This document shows, one piece after another, positions 1 through 6,707 of a stretch of DNA of 10,302 nt. Origin of the DNA: UMGS1279 sp045534095 (lineage in GTDB: Bacteria > Bacillota > Clostridia > Oscillospirales > Acutalibacteraceae); assembly GCA_045534095.1 (NCBI GenBank), contig JAZSJA010000047.1, forward strand, positions 1 through 10,302, written 5' to 3'. The translations under genes were made by a program, and so were the position numbers. Position 1 is the first letter of the stretch. Each line of letters starts with the position of its first letter. Under the pieces are notes generated by a model. It saw nothing but the letters and a program-made list of their open reading frames with translations. It had not been told where the DNA came from and made no database searches.

Positions 1-1994
1 TCAGCAGGAGCATTAACCTCTGCTAAAACTTCCTCTTCTTCAGCTGCCTTAGGATCTAAAAGAGCACGGATAGAAAGGCTTACACGCTTTTTCTCCTCGT
101 CAATGCCGATAATCTTAACGTCAACCTCTTGACCGAGTTTAAGCTCATCCTGGGGCTTCTCAATTCTGCGATCAGCGATTTGAGAAATGTGGATAAGACC
201 ATCAACACCGGGAATGATGCGAGCAAATGCACCATAGGTAGTCATATTAACGATGGTAGCCTTAACAACCTCTTGATCTGCATAGTCGCGAGTGAAGATT
301 GTCCAAGGATTATCCTCAGGCTTTTTGTGACCTAAAGAAATTTTCTTTTTGTCAAGATCGATATCCTTAACGTAAACCTCTAAGGTATCACCTACAGATA
401 CAACCTCAGCAGGATTTTTGATTCTCTGCCAAGAAAGCTCGGAAATGTGAACCATACCGTCAACACCGCCGAGATCTACGAATGCACCGTAGCCGGTAAG
501 AGATTTAACAACGCCGTTGAATACGTCACCAACACCGATGCTCTCCCAGAATTTTGCCTGAGCAGCTTTTCTTTCCTCTTGAAGAATAGCACGAACTGAA
601 CCGATGATGCGACGACGACGTCCGATCTCAAGAATTTTGAAGGAAACGGTAGTACCCTTTAAGGCTTCTAAATCCTCACCACGGTTAAGAGTTGCCTGAG
701 AAGCGGGAACAAATACCTTAAAACCTAAAGCGGTAACGATCATGCCGCCCTTAATGATTTCGGTAACTTTGCCTTCGAGTACGGTTCCGTTTTCGCTAGC
801 TTCAACGATAGCGTCCCAATTGGCAATGTTATCATAACGGCGTTTGGAAAGCATAATTGTGCCTTCCTGATCATTAGTTTTCATAACGATAAGGTCAAGC
901 TCGTCGCCAACCTTAACAACTTCGTTAAGTTTAATGGAGGTATCATAAGAAAACTCCTCTGCCTTAACGTAACCTGTTTGTTTGCGGCCGATATCTACCT
1001 GAATCTCGGTAGGACCAACTGCGAGAACAACACCATGCACTTTCTGATCTGTATTTAAACTGCTGAGCGAAAGTTCAAGTGCCTCCTCAAAGGACATATC
1101 GTCCGAAATTTCTGCACCGATATTAAGCTCATCAGTGGTTTTGATTGTTTCTGTCATAACTGAAATGACCTCCTTTATAATACCCGCAGGTGTTGATGCA
1201 CCTGCTATAACTCCTATACTTTCTGCCCCGACTAGTTGATCGTTTTTTATCTCATCCGCCGTTTCGATGAGATATGTAGCTTTACAGTTTTCACTGCATA
1301 TGGCATACAGCTTGTTTGTGTTGGAGCTGTGACGCCCACCTACCACAAACATTACATCGGATATATTCGAAAGAGCAGACGCTTCGGCCTGCCTTTTAGA
1401 AGTCGCATTACATATTGTATCAAAAATTGTTGCGTTTGTACATACCTTTTTTAAAATTTTTTCGGTTTTTTCAAAAATTTCTTTGTGAAATGTGGTTTGA
1501 GAGACTACAGATATGCTTTTTTCCTTGAGTTCGGGCTGATTTATGAACAAATTTTCGAGTTCTTTCTCATCGCCAAAAACGTAAGACTCACCGTTCACGT
1601 GGCCCCTGATACCCTCAACCTCTTTATGCTTTTCATCGCCCGCTATTAAAATTATATCACCCTTAGCGGATTGCTCGTACACGATTTTATGAATTTTTGC
1701 AACAAAGGGGCAGGTTGCATTCTCCACCCTTTTGGCATATTGGGCACTTTCTTTTTCCACCTGAGCAGTAACGCCGTGGGAACGAATAACTAGTACCTCA
1801 TCTTTTTTTGCTTCTTCGGGAGATTTTATTATTCTGACTCCCTTTTTTTCCAGTTCAGCCACAAGCTGAGCGTTATGAATAATGGGGCCTAAGGTACAAA
1901 CCTTTTCGCCTGAATCGGCAAGTTTTTCTACCATATCTACCGCACGGTTTACACCAAAGCAAAAGCCTGCGGTTTTTGCCAAAGTTATTTTCAA
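1..1994 (-). CDS. ispH: IspH-ribosomal protein S1 fusion (4-hydroxy-3-methylbut-2-enyl diphosphate reductase / S1), 3' end outside window
   Basis: One uninterrupted frame of 664 codons runs off the left edge. Residues 1-279 are IspH, the [4Fe-4S] enzyme that reduces HMBPP to IPP and DMAPP in the MEP pathway. The iron-sulfur cysteines are visible in FCFGV (Cys12), ATCPFV (Cys95) and DTICNAT. The active-site motifs LGPIIHN, RSHG, KHKEVEG, SQTT and GGRHSSN are present too. From Met280 (base 1157) the protein continues as S1: an acidic lead, then four S1 RNA-binding domains at roughly 317-385, 402-470, 487-556 and 572-642, ending in an acidic tail that is still open at base 1. The start is a TTG at 1994, with AAGGA 9 nt upstream; an in-frame stop lies at 2009-2007. 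Such IspH-S1 fusions are known in Clostridia. It follows plsC by 70 nt. A strong Shine-Dalgarno at the domain junction suggests S1 may also be made alone. Confidence 0.95.
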   Translation of the reverse strand, partial: MKITLAKTAGFCFGVNRAVDMVEKLADSGEKVCTLGPIIHNAQLVAELEKKGVRIIKSPEEAKKDEVLVIRSHGVTAQVEKESAQYAKRVENATCPFVAKIHKIVYEQSAKGDIILIAGDEKHKEVEGIRGHVNGESYVFGDEKELENLFINQPELKEKSISVVSQTTFHKEIFEKTEKILKKVCTNATIFDTICNATSKRQAEASALSNISDVMFVVGGRHSSNTNKLYAICSENCKATYLIETADEIKNDQLVGAESIGVIAGASTPAGIIKEVISVMTETIKTTDELNIGAEISDDMSFEEALELSLSSLNTDQKVHGVVLAVGPTEIQVDIGRKQTGYVKAEEFSYDTSIKLNEVVKVGDELDLIVMKTNDQEGTIMLSKRRYDNIANWDAIVEASENGTVLEGKVTEIIKGGMIVTALGFKVFVPASQATLNRGEDLEALKGTTVSFKILEIGRRRRIIGSVRAILQEERKAAQAKFWESIGVGDVFNGVVKSLTGYGAFVDLGGVDGMVHISELSWQRIKNPAEVVSVGDTLEVYVKDIDLDKKKISLGHKKPEDNPWTIFTRDYADQEVVKATIVNMTTYGAFARIIPGVDGLIHISQIADRRIEKPQDELKLGQEVDVKIIGIDEEKKRVSLSIRALLDPKAAEEEEVLAEVNAPA
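1168..1176 (-). promoter_or_regulatory. Internal Shine-Dalgarno before the S1 half of ispH-rpsA
   Basis: On the minus strand AAAGGAGGT lies inside the ispH-rpsA frame, where it encodes the I-K-E-V residues near the end of IspH. It sits 11 nt before an in-frame ATG at 1157, exactly where the S1 part begins (MTETIK). The match to the anti-SD is stronger than that of the gene's own TTG start. It may be a working internal start that yields free S1, or a relic of two once separate genes. Confidence 0.55.
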
Positions 1995-2003
1995 AATCAA
2001 CAG

Positions 2004-2008
2004 TCCTT
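2004..2008 (-). promoter_or_regulatory. Ribosome binding site that decides the TTG start of ispH-rpsA
   Basis: AAGGA lies 9 nt upstream of TTG 1994 but only 3 nt upstream of the in-frame TTG at 2000, so 1994 is preferred. The resulting N-terminus (L/M-KITLAKTAGFCFGV) places the first iron-sulfur cysteine at residue 12, as in characterised IspH proteins. Confidence 0.65.
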
Positions 2009-2035
2009 ATAAAAAATTAAATTTTTAAACAATTC

Positions 2036-2059
2036 GGGAGGAGCAAGCCCCTCCCCTAC
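2036..2059 (-). repeat. GTAGGG palindromic monomer (24-nt class) between plsC and ispH-rpsA
   Basis: Read on the minus strand this is GTAGGG, then GAG, the core GGGCTTGCTC, then CTC and CC. GGGAG pairs with CTCCC to make a hairpin. The same core occurs four times in the right-hand repeat region with different but still complementary stem bases (CAG/CTG and AAC/GTT). It lies 6 nt after the plsC stop codon and 41 nt before the ispH start, so it would be transcribed within the operon mRNA. It is followed by mixed A/T rather than a clean U-tract, so a standard terminator is not indicated. Confidence 0.85.
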
Positions 2060-2064
2060 ATTTT

Positions 2065-2655
2065 TTACATATTCCATAAGGTTTTTATTTCATCCATAAC
2101 CTCGCCGGAAATTCTGCGAATGGATGCACGCTGACCTTCATCCTCTGCCGGTGCTTGATAGGGTATTAGCTTACCTACCCTAACGGTTACCTTGCCAAAA
2201 AGCTTAAAGGTACCTTTTTCATATCTTATGGAAACGGGCAAAATATCAGCCTTAGTTTGCATAGCAATAAGCGCAACACCCGGCTTTGCCTTGCCAATCT
2301 CACCTGTTTTGGAGCGTGTACCCTCAGGGAAAATCCCAAGTACTTTATTATTATCGATGATGCTACAAGCCTTATCAATGGCCTCTGTATCACCTTTACC
2401 ACGCCTTACTGCAAAACTTCCAAGAGCTTTAAAAAGCCATTCCAAGGGCTTAAACTTAAAAAGCTCTGCCTTTGCCATATAACAAATTTGACCCTTAACG
2501 GGTACAGCTATTGCAAACATATCTGCAATTGAGGTATGATTTGCCGCAAGTATGTAGCCTTTATTTTTAGGCACGTTTTCCATACCATGATGTTCAACTC
2601 GCATAAATATACGAATAAAGGGATAAACAATCCATCTCATTATTCTATAAAACAT
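2065..2655 (-). CDS. plsC: 1-acyl-sn-glycerol-3-phosphate acyltransferase (PlsC family)
   Basis: This 196-residue protein belongs to the PlsC/LPLAT acyltransferases, which acylate lysophosphatidic acid to phosphatidic acid at the inner face of the membrane. The catalytic HX4D motif is NHTSIAD (His40, Asp45). The substrate-binding motif FPEGTRS is at 109-115, and a third block, ADILPVSI, follows. The hydrophobic N-terminus (about residues 5-18) fits membrane association. Length is usual for the short bacterial form. The ATG lies 1 nt after the cmk stop codon and uses a GGAGG that overlaps the last cmk codons, so the two genes should be translationally coupled. Acyl donor (acyl-CoA or acyl-ACP) cannot be read from the sequence. 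Confidence 0.93.
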   Translation of the reverse strand: MFYRIMRWIVYPFIRIFMRVEHHGMENVPKNKGYILAANHTSIADMFAIAVPVKGQICYMAKAELFKFKPLEWLFKALGSFAVRRGKGDTEAIDKACSIIDNNKVLGIFPEGTRSKTGEIGKAKPGVALIAMQTKADILPVSIRYEKGTFKLFGKVTVRVGKLIPYQAPAEDEGQRASIRRISGEVMDEIKTLWNM

Positions 2656-2656
2656 T

Positions 2657-3325
2657 TTATTCCTCCGATAAGGTATTTACTGTTTTTAAAAGAAGTTCAA
2701 AAGACTGATCTAAATCTAAATCGGTGGTGTCCACCAACACCGCATCATCAGCTTGTTTTAATGGGGCAATTGCTCTGTGTGAATCATTATAATCCCTTTG
2801 CTCAATATCCTTTAAAACATCTTCTAAAACTACATTTTGACCTTTTTCCACAAGTTCATTAAAGCGACGTTTAGCACGTGCAAGAGGTGATGCGGTTAAA
2901 AATATTTTTACCTTAGCATCGGGCAGCACAACTGTACCAATATCTCTGCCATCCATTACAACCGAATTTCTTTTTGCTAAATTTCGCTGCATATCTAACA
3001 AAAATCCACGAACCATAGGGAGAGCAGAGCAATCGGATGCCATCATAGATACCTCTGGAGTGCGGATAAGTCCGTTTACGTTCTCATCATCAAGCATTAC
3101 AACCTGCTCACCGTCGATAAAGCGAATATCAAGCTCTGTGTCGGCTAAAAGGTCTTCTACACCCTTTAAATTATCGCAAGAAATATTATTACGCAAAAGT
3201 TTCAGTCCAATTGCACGATAAAGCGCACCGGTATCTACGTATATAAATCCTTTGTGTTTTGCAAGTTTTCTTGCCAAAGTAGATTTACCCGCACCTGCAG
3301 GGCCATCAATTGCAACTGCTATCAT
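2657..3325 (-). CDS. cmk: Cytidylate kinase
   Basis: This 222-residue protein matches bacterial (d)CMP kinase, which uses ATP to phosphorylate CMP and dCMP in pyrimidine salvage and nucleotide supply. The P-loop GPAGAGKS is at residues 8-15, DTGALYRA at 31-38 and the CMP-binding DGRDIGT at 125-131. The lid-region RAKRRFNEL and the C-terminal RDYNDSHRAIAPL block are also as expected, and length is typical. The ATG at 3325 is preceded by AGGAG with 8-nt spacing. A 38-nt AT-rich gap separates it from the flavoprotein gene upstream, the longest gap in the operon before the ispH leader. The cmk-plsC-ispH-rpsA order is common in Clostridia. Confidence 0.97.
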   Translation of the reverse strand: MIAVAIDGPAGAGKSTLARKLAKHKGFIYVDTGALYRAIGLKLLRNNISCDNLKGVEDLLADTELDIRFIDGEQVVMLDDENVNGLIRTPEVSMMASDCSALPMVRGFLLDMQRNLAKRNSVVMDGRDIGTVVLPDAKVKIFLTASPLARAKRRFNELVEKGQNVVLEDVLKDIEQRDYNDSHRAIAPLKQADDAVLVDTTDLDLDQSFELLLKTVNTLSEE

Positions 3326-3363
3326 AATTACAACTCCTATATTTTAGAAAATGAATAATATTT

Positions 3364-4596
3364 TTACATATTTTCGCCTGCTAAATACCCTGTTGAAAAG
3401 GCTATTTGCAAATTAAATCCACCGGTATAGGCATCAACGTCGATTACCTCGCCCGCAAAGAAAAGCCCCTTAACAAGTTTGGACTCCATTGTTTTGGGGT
3501 CGATTTCTTTAACCGATACGCCGCCCCTTGTAACCACCGCTTCACCCCATCCACGAAGTGAGGTGACGGTTAAGGGCAATGCTTTTAAGGTTTTAACCAA
3601 AGAAAAACGTTGCTCCTTTGTGAGGGCGTTTACCTTTGTTTTTGGGGGCAGACCTGCCGATAAAATAACAGGTAAAATAAGTTTTTTAGGAAGTAGTCCG
3701 TCTAAGGCATTTTGCATCTCTTTGTTTTTAAGCTCCTCAAAATCCCTAAGCAAACGTTTATCAAGTTGTTCCTCGCTGAGAGCGGGCTTTAAATCTATAA
3801 AGGCTTTGCAATCATCACCTATTTCATCAACAGATGCAGATGCACTAAGCACTAATGGTCCCGATATACCAAAATGTGTAAAAAGCATTTCGCCCTGCTC
3901 TTTAAAACAAACCTTACCCTTACTTTGAAGGGTTAGTGAAACGTTTTTAAGGCTGAGTCCCGAGAGTTGTTCGGGAAATCCCTCGTAAACCTCCATAGGC
4001 ACAAGGGATGGACGAAGCTTTGTTACGGTATGACCAAGTTTTTCAGCAAAGGTATAACCGTCCCCCGTTGAGCCGGTTGTAGGATAGGATTTTCCTCCCG
4101 TTGCAATAAGCAGACTTTCACAACTGAAAATTGTTCCATCGGTACACTTAACCCCCGAAACTGCACCATTGTGGGTTGTTACGTGTGATACCTCTTTGGT
4201 AAGTATTTTAACTCCCGCTTTTTTAGCGGAATTAACAAGTGCGTCTACAATATCTACAGATTTATCTGAAACGGGGAAAACTCGATTTCCACGCTCGGTT
4301 TTCAGGGGAACACCTGCCCTTTCAAAAAAAGACATGGTATCCTCAGCACCAAATCGCGAAAAAGCCGAATACAAAAATCTGCCGTTACGACAGGTGTTTG
4401 CTATGAGTCCGTTTAAATCTGTATTATTTGTAAGGTTGCATCTTCCCTTACCCGTTATCATAATTTTTCGAGCGGGACGAGGCATTTTTTCAAATACTAA
4501 TACTTTTTTTCCGTACATTGCGGCGGTTGTTGCAGCCATAAGTCCAGCCGCTCCGCCACCTATAACAATAATGGAACTCTCCATACCTATTCTCAC
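3364..4596 (-). CDS. HI0933/YhiN (BaiN-like) family NAD(P)/FAD-dependent flavoprotein
   Basis: About 410 residues with an N-terminal FAD-binding Rossmann motif, VIGGGAAGLMAA (glycines at 13-18). The family signature KIMITGKGRCNLTN is at 44-57 and the C-terminal FAD-contact block GGFNLQIAFSTG starts near 392. These identify the HI0933-like oxidoreductases (YhiN; BaiN in bile-acid-transforming Clostridium). The physiological substrate of most members, including this one, is unknown. BaiN itself has been proposed as a bile-acid reductase, but family membership alone does not support that role here. The start is uncertain. A GTG at 4596 overlaps the upstream stop codon as GTGA, which suggests coupling; an ATG at 4584 gives a protein beginning MESSIIVIGGG that is 4 residues shorter. 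Neither has a strong Shine-Dalgarno. Confidence 0.92.
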   Translation of the reverse strand: MRIGMESSIIVIGGGAAGLMAATTAAMYGKKVLVFEKMPRPARKIMITGKGRCNLTNNTDLNGLIANTCRNGRFLYSAFSRFGAEDTMSFFERAGVPLKTERGNRVFPVSDKSVDIVDALVNSAKKAGVKILTKEVSHVTTHNGAVSGVKCTDGTIFSCESLLIATGGKSYPTTGSTGDGYTFAEKLGHTVTKLRPSLVPMEVYEGFPEQLSGLSLKNVSLTLQSKGKVCFKEQGEMLFTHFGISGPLVLSASASVDEIGDDCKAFIDLKPALSEEQLDKRLLRDFEELKNKEMQNALDGLLPKKLILPVILSAGLPPKTKVNALTKEQRFSLVKTLKALPLTVTSLRGWGEAVVTRGGVSVKEIDPKTMESKLVKGLFFAGEVIDVDAYTGGFNLQIAFSTGYLAGENM

Positions 4597-5117
4597 TTTA
4601 ACATTTTTTTAACGTGTGGATGAATTAAAATCATATATGAAAAGGATAGTTTAGTTATGCATATATCGTAGAGTAAAAAGGTTACGTTTGCGGCAACTAA
4701 CAATATTATGGCACTATACTTACCAAATTCGCCCATATCATCAAAGGGAACGCCAATAAGATAAGTACTTAAAAAATATACTGCCACAAAGGCTAAATTA
4801 GCAATGGCAAATTTTAGAACGTACTCCACAACTCGACTGGGGATTTTTTCGAACAATGCCTTTAAAATGGGGTAAAATCCCATAAGTGATAAATACAAAA
4901 GCATTGATTCCTTTTCACAAAAAAGAAAAACAGGCAAAGCCGATGCAATAAAGGTTGCAAGGGCATATTTCTCGCCAAGTTCAATAACCACTCCCATTAT
5001 TATAACAGATGCTATACAAGGTACCGCATAGGTTAAAAACGGAATATGGGCTACCAGCATAATTGCAGTAATAAGAGCCGCCGAAACACCGCAATAGGTT
5101 AGTTTTTTAGTTTTCAT
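4593..5117 (-). CDS. Small polytopic membrane protein, possibly ECF-transporter S-component-like
   Basis: A 174-residue, strongly hydrophobic protein with about six predicted membrane spans (roughly 8-28, 30-47, 50-67, 72-88, 97-121 and 133-153) and a basic N-terminus and C-terminus (KTKK, HVKKMLK). Size and layout resemble the substrate-binding S components of ECF vitamin/metal transporters. That is a likeness in shape only: no ligand motif is recognised, and no ECF ATPase or T component is visible nearby. The block LLYLSLMGFYPILKALFEK looks like a conserved core of an unnamed clostridial family. The ATG at 5117 has AGGTG with 8-nt spacing and begins 1 nt after the stop of the J-protein gene. 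Its own stop overlaps the flavoprotein start by 4 nt. Confidence 0.78.
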   Translation of the reverse strand: MKTKKLTYCGVSAALITAIMLVAHIPFLTYAVPCIASVIIMGVVIELGEKYALATFIASALPVFLFCEKESMLLYLSLMGFYPILKALFEKIPSRVVEYVLKFAIANLAFVAVYFLSTYLIGVPFDDMGEFGKYSAIILLVAANVTFLLYDICITKLSFSYMILIHPHVKKMLK

Positions 5118-5118
5118 A

Positions 5119-5763
5119 TTAGCAACACCTGATTAAGTCGCCGCCCATACATTCGCAACAACAGTCAGCACAAAGAAGACCCTGACACATATCACAACCG
5201 CTACATCCGCCCATGTTATCACCGGTACGATAAGGGTTGCTGCCGTAAGGATTGCCGTATGGGTTACCGCCAAAACCACCGCCATAACGATTGCTGCTAC
5301 GCTGAAGTCTTGCAAACGCCTCACGGTATTCAGGATTGGTAGGATCCATTCTGGTAGCGGTAGCATAGTTGGTATAGGCTTTTTCAAAATGACCGCGACG
5401 ATATGCAACGGTACCATTTAAAAAGTACCACTCTGCATCACGATTCTCCGTAGGAACACCGTCTAAAAGTTCTTGTGCCTCCTCAATTCTGCCCGAAATT
5501 ATATAAGAGCGAATATCGGAAAACTGACCGCCGGCGTTACCATAGCTTTGGCTTGATTTACCGCTTTTTCTATGCTTACGACTATTCATAATATCGTCGT
5601 AAGCCTCGTTTATCTCCTGCATTTTTTCCTGTGCTAAATCAGAGAGAGGGTTATCAGAATATCTATCGGGATGGTACTTTCTAGCCAAATCTCGATAGGC
5701 GTTTTTTATCTCTTCATCTGTTGCGTTACGAGAAACGCCTAATACTGCATATGGATCTTTCAT
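5119..5763 (-). CDS. J-domain (DnaJ-like) protein with TPR-like segment and cysteine-rich C-terminus
   Basis: A 214-residue protein. Residues 3-64 are a J domain with the HPD motif at 31-33, which stimulates the ATPase of DnaK/Hsp70. A helical TPR-like segment follows at about 96-155 (AEWYFLNGTVAYRRGHFEKAY, with DPTNPEY). Then comes a Gly/Asn/Tyr-rich linker (about 158-185). The last 30 residues hold ten cysteines in CxxC, CCC and CC groups. This is not canonical DnaJ, which has CXXCXGXG zinc repeats and a longer substrate domain. The tail may bind metal, carry disulfides or be modified; this is inference. AAGGAG lies 8 nt before the ATG, which overlaps the upstream DUF5685 stop as ATGA. The tight coupling suggests the two proteins act together. 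Confidence 0.92.
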   Translation of the reverse strand: MKDPYAVLGVSRNATDEEIKNAYRDLARKYHPDRYSDNPLSDLAQEKMQEINEAYDDIMNSRKHRKSGKSSQSYGNAGGQFSDIRSYIISGRIEEAQELLDGVPTENRDAEWYFLNGTVAYRRGHFEKAYTNYATATRMDPTNPEYREAFARLQRSSNRYGGGFGGNPYGNPYGSNPYRTGDNMGGCSGCDMCQGLLCADCCCECMGGDLIRCC

Positions 5764-6617
5764 TTTCTTTTCTCCTTATTTATAATACGTTTTTGACTTT
5801 CCTCAAGTCCAACGTAAATTATGTTGCCTAAAATATTTTTTAGTCGCATTATTTCCAAAAGGTCGAACGCCACCTCTGCCTCACCAATACAAAGGTTAAG
5901 AATTGGTGTAACTCGCTCCTTTAAAAATTCAAATAAATCGGTATTTTCGGTTATTTCTGCTTTAAAGGGATTATACCGTTTTTTCTTTATGTCTTTTTCT
6001 AAATCAGCGGCGGCATCTAAAATATAAATCCACCGTCCCATAGAATAGCCTAGTCTCTCCAGTGCTCTTGATTCGCCATCCGGTGCACAAAGCTTAAAAA
6101 GCTGCGACAACATTTTGGCCGTTGGCTCAGCGGCCAGATCAATATCTGTGCTATTAGATTTTTCAATCTCATTTTGAGAATTTATATATTCAATAAAAAT
6201 TTGCTCAATATTTGGAAAATCCTTGACCGCTTTTTTATATCCCTTTTTAGATAAAAGTCTTAAAAATCTAAATCCAAGACCTTTAAAAAATCCCTCGTCT
6301 GCAATATTGTCGTTAAGCTTTGCATAAAGCATTATGGCTGCCGCGGCAGTAGGCATATCAGGTAGCCCGCCTTTGCATAAATAATTGCATTTTTTCATAG
6401 GGTTGCAAACGCAACGTTTACGCTCAGTAGCTACGCAACCCTCCGTAAGGGACATATGAAGAAGGGATAAAAAGGTGAAATCATAACTGAGTGAAAAACG
6501 TGCCACAATGCCATAGTTTTTGCCTAAATCACGACAAAGGGAACAGTAAACTGCTTTATAAAATTCAAACTCTTTAATACGAAGCTCAGGCTTGTAAGCT
6601 TGTACGTAACCAAACAC
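5760..6617 (-). CDS. DUF5685-like family protein, cysteine-rich N-terminal half, function unknown
   Basis: A 285-residue, mostly helical-looking protein of unknown function; MFGYV..YKPEL and YCSLCRDLG match the clostridial family I know as DUF5685. Seven cysteines fall in the N-terminal third (25, 28, 61, 69, 71, 77, 81), including a CxxC, and could form a metal site. Two aspartate-rich segments are seen at 103-107 (DNIAD) and 201-209 (DAAADLEKD), the latter followed by KKKRYNPF. I see no signal peptide or clear membrane span. I prefer the GTG at 6617, because AAGGGG lies 8 nt upstream of it. A GTG at 6626 would overlap that Shine-Dalgarno. The stop overlaps the J-protein ATG by 4 nt, so the pair is coupled; the upstream neighbour is uvrA, 90 nt away. 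Confidence 0.82.
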   Translation of the reverse strand: MFGYVQAYKPELRIKEFEFYKAVYCSLCRDLGKNYGIVARFSLSYDFTFLSLLHMSLTEGCVATERKRCVCNPMKKCNYLCKGGLPDMPTAAAAIMLYAKLNDNIADEGFFKGLGFRFLRLLSKKGYKKAVKDFPNIEQIFIEYINSQNEIEKSNSTDIDLAAEPTAKMLSQLFKLCAPDGESRALERLGYSMGRWIYILDAAADLEKDIKKKRYNPFKAEITENTDLFEFLKERVTPILNLCIGEAEVAFDLLEIMRLKNILGNIIYVGLEESQKRIINKEKRK

Positions 6618-6625
6618 CTTTTTCA

Positions 6626-6631
6626 CCCCTT
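6626..6631 (-). promoter_or_regulatory. Ribosome binding site that decides the start of the DUF5685-like gene
   Basis: AAGGGG on the minus strand stands 8 nt before GTG 6617. It overlaps the alternative in-frame GTG at 6626, which therefore has no usable site. The 6617 start gives the family-like N-terminus MFGYV. Confidence 0.6.
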
Positions 6632-6707
6632 AACCATAAACAACATCTGCCTATTATATCTATTTTACATCAGCAAGACCTTTAATATTTTAATAATGTG
6701 TTAATTA

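Noticed and set aside
3479..3928. 149-codon plus-strand open frame
   Set aside because: It is antisense to the middle and end of the flavoprotein gene, which has clear family motifs; low-complexity Ser-rich product with no recognisable domain.
5133..5417. 94-codon minus-strand frame overlapping the J-protein gene
   Set aside because: It lies wholly inside the J-protein gene in another frame; its Val/Ala-rich product reflects the Gly/Asn codon repeats of the linker.
6653..6658. TATAAT on the minus strand upstream of the DUF5685-like gene, a possible operon promoter
   Set aside because: A perfect -10 hexamer, but 16-18 nt upstream there is only GGTCTT-like sequence and no TG extension. In such AT-rich DNA a lone TATAAT is weak support, though a promoter here remains possible.
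6627..6707. Possible terminator between uvrA and the DUF5685-like gene
   Set aside because: The only stem is an all-A/T pairing (AATAAT with ATTATT) without a U-tract, too weak to call a terminator.
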